Part shown: in pieces, positions 52,882-61,260 of the stretch
Numbering within the stretch: the first letter of the stretch is position 1
How the letters are laid out: each line of letters starts with the position of its first letter
The notes under the pieces: model-generated
Database searches by the model: none
What the model saw: only the letters and a program-made list of their open reading frames with translations
What the model was told of the DNA's origin: nothing
DNA from: Euryarchaeota archaeon UBA58
GTDB lineage: Archaea > Thermoplasmatota > Poseidoniia > Poseidoniales > Thalassarchaeaceae
Assembly: GCA_002498525.1 (NCBI GenBank)
Contig: DAHR01000008.1
Coordinates: forward strand, 20,280 to 84,279
Length of the DNA: 64,000 nucleotides
Direction: 5' to 3'
Translations under genes and position numbers: made by a program

Positions 52882-54909
52882 TTGAAAGCAACCGTTCCCT
52901 TCAAAGAAGAGACCCCTGTCGCCCACCTCGTCGGTACCATGGTCAGCGACGCATCGGGATGGTACGCACGGCTGGATAGGTCGTGCGAGAACAGGGTCAC
53001 TCAACTCGACACTTGGCTCGGCGCATGGGAAGAAGCGATCCGCCACAACATCCCCATCGCTGCGACGATGCCGAACGATTGGCCGACACTGCCCGCAGGT
53101 CTGCTCTCCAACCCCGGTGCCGTCCTCGATCACATGCTGGCTCGGTACGATGCTCAGACAGATGGTCGCTCGCCTCGAGGTGCATACGCGACTCCGGCGA
53201 AATTCGCTGATGCGATGCTAGCCGATGAGTTGGGCGAGCGTGGTATAGGTGAATCCGTGCCGATGCCGACAACCATCGATCTTGCGGCTCTGCCGCCAGG
53301 CTTCCGCGCCTACGCCGCTCAAGTCAACGAGGCGGCGAACATCTCATGCGATGAAACTGAGGACGAAGCGGTTCTCGCAGGTGAGAAAACCGCTTCTGGA
53401 ATCCCCCTGCCCTTCGCCGATCCAGCAGTCGGCGCAGGCTTGTTTCCAGAGCGGATTTTGAGAATCCACTCCGAGCGAATCGATGGATTGTCACCAGCAA
53501 ACCGCAAGCAGGACACTCTCCGATTACTCTCCTCGATGCAACTTCTGGACATCTCGCCGGTGGCGGTGCGCTGCACTCGACACCGACTCCTGCTGATTCT
53601 GGCGAAGTCGAATCTCGTCGACTTGGAGGGGGAGGGCGATGAACAGCGAATCGGTAGAGCTCAGGCGGAAACCATGCTTGAGTCAGCGGTTCAACACGGT
53701 GATACTCTGCGAGGCGAGTGGCCTTGGCATGAAGAGCCTCGTCTGCTGATCTGCAACCCACCTTGGTTGCGCATCAAGGATCGTTTCCGCGGCCATCCGG
53801 AGGGCAGCCGTCTGCGCAAGGAACTATCTCGCGAATTGCGCAGCATTACCGAGGTGGATGGCCGACTGCGATTCAGCACCTTGCTCGGCAACGTCAACCT
53901 CTACAGACTATTCCTCGAGCGCTCGTTGCAACTCGTTGCCGCAGGTGGCAGAGTACGCATGATCGTACCAGATTCCCTGATGCGTGAGAAAAGTTCCATT
54001 CCTCTGCGCAAACTCATCGTCGAGCAGAACGGCTGGGACTCTGCCTGGTCCTTCCCTGAAAATCAACGTGTCTTCCCTGGCGTCTCTCAAGGTGTCCTCG
54101 TGATTGGTGTGACCGTGAATGGCAAGACCTCTGGTCTGACCAGTTATGGCCCTCTTGAAAAAACGGACATCTCGCCAGATTCGGGATTGAATCCACGCGC
54201 GCCAGCACTTGAACTCGAGCGTGGACCCTGGGCGGCCTGGACCGACATGACTTGGGCCGTCCCAAGGATGCCTAGGGCTGAACAGGAGAGGCGCAAAGTG
54301 CTGAAGGCGATTGGAGAACTCGCCGATCTGCCTCGCCTCTCGGAGGATTGCAACTGGCTGAATCCAGGCGGCGATCCAATTCGAGTTCGCGTCGGCGAGA
54401 TCGACCAGACCACCTGGTCGGCGGATATCCGAGATTGGAAACCACGCTCTCGCGGCACCCCATTCATCCGAGGAATTCATTTCAATCTCGATAACGGCAA
54501 TGTCAGTATCAACCATCCCGGTTACAACCCCCAGCTGGGGAAGGAATCGATACAGCGATCTCAGGCTCTCTGGAAGGGGGCGATCGAGCCGAAAGGCATC
54601 TCTCGAATCGCTTGCCAAGCCATCGTCAACGCTCAGCAGAGCCGACGACTGCGATGGGTCGTAGTACCGCCAGACTGCGTACTCGGTAATTCCGTAAATT
54701 TCCTAGAATTGCCCGTGGCGGTTCTCGACAGTCTGGCTGAACAGCACGGCTCGGTCGATGATGGCTTGTTATGGCTGGCCGAGCATCTCAATTCGGATAC
54801 ACTCGATCTCTGGTCGAGAGCATGGGCTGCCAACAACAACGTCAACAATTACGAAATCGAGAACCTTCCATTCCCACCACCTCGCAATGTCGTCACGGTT
54901 TCGCTTTGA
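52882..54909 (+). CDS. N6-adenine DNA methyltransferase, type IIG/TaqI-like, without nuclease
   Basis: A 675-residue DNA methyltransferase. The SAM motif I is FADPAVGAGLFPERIL (about residues 177-192) and the catalytic motif IV is LLICNPPWLRIKD (NPPW at about 292-295). Motif X-like sequence GAYATPAKFADAML precedes motif I. After the catalytic part comes a target recognition region with the C-terminal TaqI-type blocks FIRGIHFNLDNGN and VVPPDCVLGNSVNFLELP. No PD-(D/E)xK nuclease domain is visible in the N-terminal 110 residues and none lies nearby, so it could be an orphan. TTG 52882 opens the frame; ATG 52939 is an alternative. Confidence 0.82.
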   Translation: MKATVPFKEETPVAHLVGTMVSDASGWYARLDRSCENRVTQLDTWLGAWEEAIRHNIPIAATMPNDWPTLPAGLLSNPGAVLDHMLARYDAQTDGRSPRGAYATPAKFADAMLADELGERGIGESVPMPTTIDLAALPPGFRAYAAQVNEAANISCDETEDEAVLAGEKTASGIPLPFADPAVGAGLFPERILRIHSERIDGLSPANRKQDTLRLLSSMQLLDISPVAVRCTRHRLLLILAKSNLVDLEGEGDEQRIGRAQAETMLESAVQHGDTLRGEWPWHEEPRLLICNPPWLRIKDRFRGHPEGSRLRKELSRELRSITEVDGRLRFSTLLGNVNLYRLFLERSLQLVAAGGRVRMIVPDSLMREKSSIPLRKLIVEQNGWDSAWSFPENQRVFPGVSQGVLVIGVTVNGKTSGLTSYGPLEKTDISPDSGLNPRAPALELERGPWAAWTDMTWAVPRMPRAEQERRKVLKAIGELADLPRLSEDCNWLNPGGDPIRVRVGEIDQTTWSADIRDWKPRSRGTPFIRGIHFNLDNGNVSINHPGYNPQLGKESIQRSQALWKGAIEPKGISRIACQAIVNAQQSRRLRWVVVPPDCVLGNSVNFLELPVAVLDSLAEQHGSVDDGLLWLAEHLNSDTLDLWSRAWAANNNVNNYEIENLPFPPPRNVVTVSL

Positions 54910-55059
54910 GGCCATTTAGCCGAAAAGCCGGCTACGGACAACGGAAATAAAATTCCGCTGAACGGTATTCTTGATGCGTTTCGACCAAATTGATTATTAT
55001 AGCAGCAGGCTGTAGGCAGAGCGTGCCGTCGCGTATAGCGTTGCAAATGTGGTGAGAAG
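54910..55059. other. Intergenic region with possible terminator and TATA elements
   Basis: Directly after the methyltransferase stop are two short hairpins: 54917-54934 (TAGCCG...CGGCTA) and about 54943-54958 (CGGAA...TTCCG). They could end the transcript. Further on, TTATTATAG (about 54993-55001) and GTATAGC (55032) are TATA-like; the latter is about 28 bases before TTG 55060. Confidence 0.35.
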
Positions 55060-55644
55060 TTGGGAATTCATCCGAAAATCGGCATTACCGGCCTGCCCCG
55101 CTCTGGTAAGTCCGCCGTTCTCGAGAAAGTGATCAGCATGCTCACCGATGAGCGCAAACAGGAGATGCGTGCGAGGCGAGAGGAGAACGCCGGACGGCAT
55201 ATCGTTGGTGGCATGAAAACTCGCACGATCATAGTTGATGGTCAACGCGTCGGATTCGAATGCGTCGACATAGTCACGGGTGAGAGTGCCGTGATGGCTC
55301 ATCGAGATATCGATTCACGAAATCGCATCCTTGGTTACGGCATTGACCCGAGCGCACTCGATGACATCGGTGTCAGTGCGATTCGCAGGACGATGGATGA
55401 ATGTGAGATCCTCGTCGTCGACGAAATCGGCAAATTCTCAGTCGAGAGCGAAGCCTTCGTAGACATTGTCCGCGAAGCGCTGGAAAAAGACATGCCGACG
55501 ATTCTGACTCTGCACAAGAAGAGCCGGCATCCACTTCTTCAGGATATTCGACGGCGCGACGATGCCAGAATCCTCGAGGTCACGCCGGTCAATCGAGCAC
55601 TACTGCCTTACAAGATCCACAAGCTCGTGCGTGAGACATATTGA
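55060..55644 (+). CDS. THEP1-like nucleoside-triphosphatase
   Basis: A 194-residue P-loop NTPase with Walker A GITGLPRSGKSAVLEKV (residues about 8-24) and Walker B CEILVVDEIGKFSVESEAF, with the arrangement of the archaeal and bacterial THEP1/NTPase_1 family: the segment VGGMKTRTIIVDGQRVGFECVDIVTG after Walker A, and ILTLHKKSRHPLLQDIRRR near the end. Members hydrolyse NTPs slowly; their cell role is not known. TTG 55060 is the only start that keeps Walker A near the N-terminus. Confidence 0.85.
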   Translation: MGIHPKIGITGLPRSGKSAVLEKVISMLTDERKQEMRARREENAGRHIVGGMKTRTIIVDGQRVGFECVDIVTGESAVMAHRDIDSRNRILGYGIDPSALDDIGVSAIRRTMDECEILVVDEIGKFSVESEAFVDIVREALEKDMPTILTLHKKSRHPLLQDIRRRDDARILEVTPVNRALLPYKIHKLVRETY

Positions 55645-55679
55645 GAGAAACACGATTGTCTCGGGCCTGATGGCGACAA

Positions 55680-56111
55680 ATGAAACAGCCGAGAGATTCA
55701 TCCCCAAGTGATGCTCCACTCGGCCTGATGGATACTCCAGCGGCTCGGCTCGAGCGCGTCCTCGCAGGAGTCATGATTCCAGTCCTCTTTCTGACCGCGC
55801 TCGCTCTGGCAGAAGGTAGAATCGAGATTCTCGGTTGCACCGGCACCGCCTGCGCAACCGCAAGTCAACGCGCCTTGACCCTGCCGACAATCGCTCTGCT
55901 CTGCTTATTGGGTCTCGTGATTCTCAGATTCTCACGCGACCGCTCGCACGGCGGGGCTCCGCTGGATCGCTGGTTCAGTCGTGAGCAGGAATCGATCATG
56001 CGCGAGCGGCTAGAGGAAGAGAGGTTCGAGTCGGCTGACGAAGGTTTGTCTTCGAAGTGGGCTGAATTGGAGCGAGATTCGCTTGAGAAACGCTTTGGCG
56101 AAGAGGAATGA
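55680..56111 (+). CDS. Small two-helix membrane protein, unknown
   Basis: A 143-residue protein with two membrane helices (about residues 27-46, VLAGVMIPVLFLTALALAEG, and 66-84, LTLPTIALLCLLGLVILRF) connected by an outer loop with a cysteine pair (ILGCTGTACATA). The C-terminal 55 residues are highly charged helix (SIMRERLEEERFESADEGL). It resembles nothing I can name. ATG 55680 follows the NTPase gene by 35 bases and precedes gcvH by 80. Confidence 0.6.
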   Translation: MKQPRDSSPSDAPLGLMDTPAARLERVLAGVMIPVLFLTALALAEGRIEILGCTGTACATASQRALTLPTIALLCLLGLVILRFSRDRSHGGAPLDRWFSREQESIMRERLEEERFESADEGLSSKWAELERDSLEKRFGEEE

Positions 56112-56191
56112 AATTCTGAACTTGGACCACTCACATGGGAATGTAGCGTCGAAACCTTGACCCATCGACGGGGTCTGGCCGCCTCGATAAC

Positions 56192-56575
56192 ATGAGTGGA
56201 ATACCGGCGAATCTGCGTTACACGGCTGAACATGAGTGGATTCGAATCGAAGCTGGAGAAGCTGTGATCGGCATCACGGATTTCGCCCAGAACGCCCTCA
56301 CCGACGTCGTCTGGGTCGAGTTGCCGGAGGTCGGTTCGAGTTTGGCTGCGAATGAATCCTGCGGCAGCGTCGAATCGGTGAAATCGGTGAGTGAGATATT
56401 TGCTCCGATCGCGGGCGAGGTTCTGGCCGCCAACGAGGAACTTGAAGACGCTCCTGAGCAGATCAATGAGAATCCTTACGGCGCCGGCTGGATCTGGCGG
56501 ATGGCCATCAGCGATACCTCAGACGTCGACGGACTCCTCGACGCCGAGTCATACAGAGCTCTCATCGGTGAGTGA
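56192..56575 (+). CDS. gcvH: Glycine cleavage system H protein
   Basis: A 127-residue lipoyl-carrier protein. The lipoyl lysine lies in SVESVKSVSEIFAP (Lys about 69), within the family context YTAEHEWIRIE, VIGITDFAQNALTDVVWVELPEVG, and GEVLAANEELEDAPEQINENPYGAGWIWRM. It shuttles the methylamine group between the P, T and L proteins, none of which are in this window. Bases between its stop and rnhA number three, so the two are in one transcript. Confidence 0.96.
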   Translation: MSGIPANLRYTAEHEWIRIEAGEAVIGITDFAQNALTDVVWVELPEVGSSLAANESCGSVESVKSVSEIFAPIAGEVLAANEELEDAPEQINENPYGAGWIWRMAISDTSDVDGLLDAESYRALIGE

Positions 56576-56578
56576 ACC

Positions 56579-57115
56579 ATGGCTTCGGGCATTCTCCATA
56601 TCTATGTGGATGGTTCCTGCGAAGAGAACCGAAACGTCACAGCCGACACTCCTGCTGGATGGGGCTTCTGCGTCGTCTCAGGAGACACCGGACTTGGTCG
56701 TGGCCGAGGCCATATCCTGCACGAAGTGTGTGGGCCGGTGGTCACTAGATCCGGCAGTGAGGGATATCTCGGCGCTGAAATCGGCTCGAACAACACAGCT
56801 GAACTCAGCGCCATCGCCCAAGCGACGCGCTGGCTTCTCGAGTCTGGTGAGGAACAGGAAGTAGTTATCCGCAGCGACTCTCAATATGCACTCAACATCG
56901 CTTCAGGCGAATGGCGCGCGAAGAAGAACAAGGCACTGGCAAAGAGGACTCAAGAACTCTGGAACGAGGTCAGCAGCCTCAGGAAACTCAGTGGTGAACA
57001 CATCAGGGCACATCGCGGACATCGTTGGAACGAACGCGCGGACCACCTCGCTTTCCGGGCCATGTCAGGTCGGCAAGCCCTGCCATTACAATTCTGGAAA
57101 CCAGGTAACCGCTAG
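56579..57115 (+). CDS. rnhA: Ribonuclease HI
   Basis: A 178-residue RNase HI that cleaves RNA in RNA:DNA hybrids. The four catalytic acids can be seen: Asp in HIYVDGSCEE, Glu in SNNTAELSAI, Asp in VIRSDSQYALN and Asp in NERADHLAFRA. The basic protrusion region of E. coli RNase HI is replaced by WRAKKNKALAKRTQELWNEV. An insert of about 20 residues after the first strand (TADTPAGWGF to RSGSEGYLGAE) makes it a little longer than typical. It overlaps the converging small membrane gene by 4 bases. Confidence 0.93.
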   Translation: MASGILHIYVDGSCEENRNVTADTPAGWGFCVVSGDTGLGRGRGHILHEVCGPVVTRSGSEGYLGAEIGSNNTAELSAIAQATRWLLESGEEQEVVIRSDSQYALNIASGEWRAKKNKALAKRTQELWNEVSSLRKLSGEHIRAHRGHRWNERADHLAFRAMSGRQALPLQFWKPGNR

Positions 57116-57522
57116 TCTGCCAATGGACCGAGGCTGAGCATCACATAGAGTCCTGAGAGGCTGATGAGCAAGCCAATCAACATCAGCAAGAGCCCGGTTG
57201 GATCGGGTAGATGTTCCTGCATTGAATTGCCCGCGACCCATGCGGCCAGCAGGCAGACGAGTCCTGTTGCGAGGACTTTTCGTGACGAGTCTGAGGGGTT
57301 CTGCCATTGGTCGAGCCACGGCACCAGTCCCTTGCGCGAGAAGGTGGCTCGATACCATGCGACATAGCATAAGCAGAGTCCAGACATGCCCATGACCCCT
57401 AGTGTGAATGACTTCGAATCCCATGGACCTGCTGGGGCAAGACCAATCGTCAAGACATCAAGAAGCAGCAGACTACCTGCTACAGCGTGGATGCGCCACT
57501 CAGGCGCCTGCTTCTCGACCAT
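57112..57522 (-). CDS. Small membrane protein, unknown
   Basis: A 136-residue protein with four predicted membrane helices (about residues 12-28, 40-57, 83-99 and 108-130; LLLLDVLTIGLAPAG, GVMGMSGLCLCYVAWY, VLATGLVCLLAAWVAG, LLLMLIGLLISLSGLYVML). I see no family motif. It is on the opposite strand to all close neighbours, converging on rnhA and divergent from the PLP enzyme gene with 82 bases between. Confidence 0.6.
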   Translation of the reverse strand: MVEKQAPEWRIHAVAGSLLLLDVLTIGLAPAGPWDSKSFTLGVMGMSGLCLCYVAWYRATFSRKGLVPWLDQWQNPSDSSRKVLATGLVCLLAAWVAGNSMQEHLPDPTGLLLMLIGLLISLSGLYVMLSLGPLAD

Positions 57523-57604
57523 TGTCGGCGCGAGCCGCTCCGTATGCTTGAACGCGCCGCAGATGTGATGCCCCCCCTACCCCTCGCGAGGGCGAGGCGG
57601 TAGG

Positions 57605-58561
57605 ATGCATCCTGTGGATTTCGACGACGTGCGGGCCGCAGCAGCCCGCATCGAGGGCATCGTCGCCCACACCCCAGTGCTGACTTCCATCGCATTGGAT
57701 ACACTCGCAGGACGCCGTCTCTTCTTCAAGTGCGAGAATCTGCAACACGTCGGGGCTTTCAAGTTCCGAGGAGCGAGCAATGCCGTCGCTCTTCTCGGCT
57801 CTGAAGCGCGAACCGGCGTGTGTACTCACAGCAGCGGAAATCACGCCCAAGCTTTGGCTCTGGCAGCGAAGCAGCACGGCATTCCCGCCTACATCGTCAT
57901 GCCTGATAACGCCCCTCAAGTGAAGGTCAATGGTGTGCGCAGCCACGGTGCTGAAATCACCTTCTGCGAACCTACTCTGTCGGCTCGCGAAAGCACTGCT
58001 GCTGCCCTCATCGAGCGTACTGGTGCCACCTTCATCCACCCCTACGACAATCCGCGAGTAATCGCAGGTCAAGGCACGGCGGCGCTCGAATTGATCGCCG
58101 AAGAGGGTCCATTCGAAGCCATCATCACCCCAGTCGGGGGCGGTGGCCTGCTCTCGGGAACCTGCATCAGCACGCGCGCCCTGCTGCCCGATTCTCGCAT
58201 CTTCGGCGCAGAACCCACCGGCGCCGACGACGCAGCCCGATCTCTCGCCGCCGGCGAACTGATTCCTCAAACCGATCCAAACACCATCTGCGACGGTCTG
58301 CTAACCAGCCTTTCGAACCTCACATTCGGAATTATCAACGACCACGTCGAGAGAATCTTCACCGTAACCGACGAAGAAGTGCTGGCCGCCATGACTCTGC
58401 TCCGCAACCACCTCGACATCGTCGTCGAGCCCAGTGGTGCGACCGTTCTCGCAGCAGTTCTGACCGATGAATTCCGCGCACTGAGCGACATCGACTCAGT
58501 AGGACTCATCATCTCCGGCGGCAATATCGATCCCGCTTCGCTGCCGCCGAATTCGATGTGA
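57605..58561 (+). CDS. Threonine/serine dehydratase or serine racemase (PLP, fold II)
   Basis: A 318-residue PLP enzyme of the threonine dehydratase/serine racemase family. The PLP lysine is in QHVGAFKFRGASNA, the substrate loop is HSSGNHAQALALAAK, the phosphate-binding glycine loop is TPVGGGGLLSG and the closing PLP-ring motif is IISGGNIDP. It lacks the C-terminal ACT regulatory domain of biosynthetic IlvA, so catabolic dehydratase or racemase activity is likely. The start is ATG 57605, preceded by GGGCGAGGCGGTAGG. The tRNA-Cys gene runs toward it from the other side. Confidence 0.88.
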   Translation: MHPVDFDDVRAAAARIEGIVAHTPVLTSIALDTLAGRRLFFKCENLQHVGAFKFRGASNAVALLGSEARTGVCTHSSGNHAQALALAAKQHGIPAYIVMPDNAPQVKVNGVRSHGAEITFCEPTLSARESTAAALIERTGATFIHPYDNPRVIAGQGTAALELIAEEGPFEAIITPVGGGGLLSGTCISTRALLPDSRIFGAEPTGADDAARSLAAGELIPQTDPNTICDGLLTSLSNLTFGIINDHVERIFTVTDEEVLAAMTLLRNHLDIVVEPSGATVLAAVLTDEFRALSDIDSVGLIISGGNIDPASLPPNSM

Positions 58562-58564
58562 AAT

Positions 58565-58638
58565 TGGAGCACGGGCCGGGATTTGCACCCGGGTCCACGG
58601 ATCTGCAGTCCGTTGCATAGCTACTCTGCCACCCGTGC
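58565..58638 (-). tRNA. tRNA-Cys (anticodon GCA)
   Basis: On the minus strand from 58638 the sequence folds as a complete cloverleaf: acceptor GCACGGG/CCCGTGC, D arm GCA...TGC, anticodon stem ACGGA/TCCGT with loop CTGCAGA (anticodon GCA), a 4-base variable region and a T arm CCGGG/CCCGG with loop TGCAAAT. Discriminator base is T, as usual in tRNA-Cys, and CCA is encoded (58565-58567). There is no intron. Confidence 0.96.
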
Positions 58639-58723
58639 GATGGTGAGCCACGAGGCCCGACGCCTCCTTGAAGAATGTTCGGCGCGTGCCCGGACGAGTC
58701 CAAGCACCTCACCGCATACCTTG

Positions 58724-59887
58724 ATGGATGGGCCGCACCCCCTCGCAGCCGTGCCCCGCGTCGCCTCACGCTTCGATGGCCTCGGGGTTGGATTCGCTCC
58801 TTACCTGCAACCGCCCGGACCGGAGGTCTCTCGCCTCACCGTCGGGGAGCCGGGATTCGGTACACCCCGCGAAGTGATTGACGCAGCAATCGCCGGTCTG
58901 GAGGCAGGCGACACGAAGTACAGTCGCTGCGCAGGCACGCTCGACCTCTGCCAAGCCGTTGCCGACTACCTTGAGAAGCATCACGGCATCAAGGTCGGGT
59001 CTGGTGATGTGGTCATCACCCCGGGCGCCAAGCAAGCCTTGCTGTATTCGTTCATGATTACGACGATGCCCGGTGACGAAGCAATCCTTCTGGCGCCATC
59101 ATGGGCCAGTTACGAACCGATGTTGCAGTTAATCGGCGCGGTACCAGTTCACGTCCAGGTTCGAGAGGATGATTTCCATCCAGACTGCGATGCGATTCGC
59201 GCCGCCATCACCGACAAGACCCGGATGATCCTGATCAATTCGCCATGCAACCCGACCGGCGCGGTCTACACCCCAGCTGAAATCGCCGAAATAGTGGAAA
59301 TCGCAGTCGAACATGACCTGTGGATCGTTTCTGACGAAATCTACGCCCGCCTCAACTGGATGGATTACCCACACGTCTCGCCCGCCACGATTCCGGGCGG
59401 AGCCGCGCGTACGCTCATCGTCAATGGCTGGTCGAAATCATGGGCGATGACAGGTATGAGGGTCGGCTTCCTCGCTGGCCCGCCTGAAGCGATGAAAGCC
59501 GCTGTCAAATCGCAGGCCAATTCCGCTTCCCACATTCCGACATTCATGATGGAAGCCGCTCGCGTCGCGCTCTCCTGCGACGACGCAGTCGAGCATTTTA
59601 ACGCCGAATATCTGAAGCGACGCGAGATAATGAGAGACGGGTTATCGAGCATACCGGGTCTTCGTGTGGGCGAGTGCGAGGGAGCCTTCTACACCTATGT
59701 TGACGTTCGGGGTACAGGGATGAGCGATATCGAGTTCGCCGACGGTGCTCTGGAGGCTGGAGTTCAACTGATTCCCGCTTCACTGATAGCCGGCGGCGAG
59801 GGCTTCGTTCGAATCTCCTATGCCGCCGATGAAAACGTCATTCACGAGGGTTTGGCGCGCTTGCGTGCGTGGCTTTGCGATGAGTGA
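58724..59887 (+). CDS. Class I/II PLP aminotransferase (aspartate aminotransferase-like)
   Basis: A PLP aminotransferase of about 387 residues. Typical elements are LTVGEPGFGTPREVIDAA, YSRCAGTLDLCQAVADYL, ITPGAKQALLYSF (PLP-binding helix), NSPCNPTGAVYTPAEI, IVSDEIYARLNW and the PLP lysine in VNGWSKSWAMTGMRVGFLAG. The C-terminal arginine block is EGFVRISYAADENV. Substrate could be aspartate or another amino acid. ATG 58724 gives the usual distance (about 40 residues) to the G-E-P motif; ATG 58640 adds 28 residues that overlap the tRNA-Cys promoter region. Confidence 0.88.
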   Translation: MDGPHPLAAVPRVASRFDGLGVGFAPYLQPPGPEVSRLTVGEPGFGTPREVIDAAIAGLEAGDTKYSRCAGTLDLCQAVADYLEKHHGIKVGSGDVVITPGAKQALLYSFMITTMPGDEAILLAPSWASYEPMLQLIGAVPVHVQVREDDFHPDCDAIRAAITDKTRMILINSPCNPTGAVYTPAEIAEIVEIAVEHDLWIVSDEIYARLNWMDYPHVSPATIPGGAARTLIVNGWSKSWAMTGMRVGFLAGPPEAMKAAVKSQANSASHIPTFMMEAARVALSCDDAVEHFNAEYLKRREIMRDGLSSIPGLRVGECEGAFYTYVDVRGTGMSDIEFADGALEAGVQLIPASLIAGGEGFVRISYAADENVIHEGLARLRAWLCDE

Positions 59888-59919
59888 GTTTGAAATCAAG
59901 GCGCGGGTGGTGCGGCCTG

Positions 59920-60303
59920 ATGAATGAGTCCGCAGCGCTCGGAGTCCACATTCTGCTGGACTACACGGGGTTCCTGCCGACGGTCGAAAAAGACGGCGCA
60001 TGGATGCTCGAGATTATGCGGCAGAGCGTTCGAGATGCGGGTGTTCGCGAGGTTCATTCTCATGTCGAGGAATTCGACGGCGAGGTCAGTCCACTCGGAT
60101 TCGCTGCCGTCGTCCTCATCGATGAGAGCCACGTCAGTGCACATTGCTATTCGGAGAGGGGTCTACTGGCCATCGATGTCTTCACCTGTGGAGACCATGA
60201 CCCCGAAGTGGTCGCAGATTCGATCCACGCCTCGCTCTGCGGCACCGTTCCAGGACTGAATCTTCTTCGGCGCGAGAGGATTGAGCGTTTCATGCAGGGG
60301 TGA
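59920..60303 (+). CDS. speD: S-adenosylmethionine decarboxylase proenzyme
   Basis: A 127-residue pyruvoyl enzyme that decarboxylates AdoMet to the aminopropyl donor for spermidine. The self-cleavage site is in LIDESHVSAHCYSERG (Glu-Ser bond), with AIDVFTCGDHDPEVVAD after it, as in the short prokaryotic class. The N-terminal LGVHILLDYTGF is the family start. ATG 59920 is used since the earlier GTG overlaps the aminotransferase. Its stop is 4 bases before the deoxyhypusine synthase start, so it is the first of a polyamine-hypusine pair. Confidence 0.93.
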   Translation: MNESAALGVHILLDYTGFLPTVEKDGAWMLEIMRQSVRDAGVREVHSHVEEFDGEVSPLGFAAVVLIDESHVSAHCYSERGLLAIDVFTCGDHDPEVVADSIHASLCGTVPGLNLLRRERIERFMQG

Positions 60304-60307
60304 ATCA

Positions 60308-61258
60308 ATGTCTGTTCGCGAGTTCATACTGCGCCATTACCAACACTTCAACGCCGGTGCTCTGGCCGACTGTGCCGAGTCACTGCGCGACTTTCTGAAT
60401 GGAAATGGCAGGCTCATGGTGACGTTGGCTGGGGCCATGTCCACAGCAGGGATCGGACGTTCACTGGCTCCTGCAATCCGCTCCCAGAAGGTGCATGCGA
60501 TCTGCTGTACTGGAGCCAATCTCGAAGAAGAGTTGTTCAATCTGGTTGCGCAATCTCATTACGAGAAAGTTCCTGATTGGCGTGGAATGAGCGCACAGGA
60601 TGATTTAGATTTACAGCAGCGCGGCCTGAACCGTGTGACCGATGTAGCGATTCCCGAAGAGGAAGCGATTCGCAACATCGAGAAGCCATTGCTGAAACTC
60701 TGGAAGGATGCTGAGGCTGCAGGCGACAAACGCTTTCCACACGAGTACATCTACGACCTGCTGCTGCACGGCGACCTCGAATTCGATGCCGATCCTGTCG
60801 ACTCATGGCTCATCGCTGCGGCCGATGCGAACCTGCCGATCTTCGTGCCGGGCTGGGAGGATTCGACACTCGGTAACATCTTGGCGGCACGGGTGATCGA
60901 TTGCACGATTCTGAATTCAGACATCATCAAGGGCGGACTGCATGCGATGCATGCTCTGGCCGACTGGTATCGTGAAGATGACTCGCCCACCGGCCTGCTG
61001 CAGGTGGGTGGCGGCATCGCCGGCGACTTCGCCATCTGCGTCGTGCCGATGCTGCGCCAGGATGTCGGTTTGGATGTCCCACTCTGGGCCTGGTTCGCAC
61101 AGATCAGTGAATCGCGCCCTTCCTACGGCGGCTATTCGGGCGCGCCGCCGAACGAGAAGATCAGTTGGGAGAAACTCGGACTCGACACACCCAAATTCGT
61201 CATCGAGTCCGACGCCACGATAGTCCTACCACTGCTTCTGGCCAGCCTCGAGGACTGA
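60308..61258 (+). CDS. dys: Deoxyhypusine synthase
   Basis: Transfers the aminobutyl group of spermidine to a lysine of aIF5A. The 316-residue protein shows the family blocks: TLAGAMSTAGIGRSLAPAIR (NAD-binding), ICCTGANLEEELFNLVAQ, PHEYIYDLLL, IFVPGWEDSTLGNILAARV, LQVGGGIAGDFAICVVPML and KISWEKLGLD, where the catalytic lysine of this family is located, then VIESDATIVLPLLLA. ATG 60308 is used. It lies directly after speD on the same strand, which links spermidine supply to its use. The aIF5A gene is not in the window. Confidence 0.93.
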   Translation: MSVREFILRHYQHFNAGALADCAESLRDFLNGNGRLMVTLAGAMSTAGIGRSLAPAIRSQKVHAICCTGANLEEELFNLVAQSHYEKVPDWRGMSAQDDLDLQQRGLNRVTDVAIPEEEAIRNIEKPLLKLWKDAEAAGDKRFPHEYIYDLLLHGDLEFDADPVDSWLIAAADANLPIFVPGWEDSTLGNILAARVIDCTILNSDIIKGGLHAMHALADWYREDDSPTGLLQVGGGIAGDFAICVVPMLRQDVGLDVPLWAWFAQISESRPSYGGYSGAPPNEKISWEKLGLDTPKFVIESDATIVLPLLLASLED

Positions 61259-61260
61259 CG

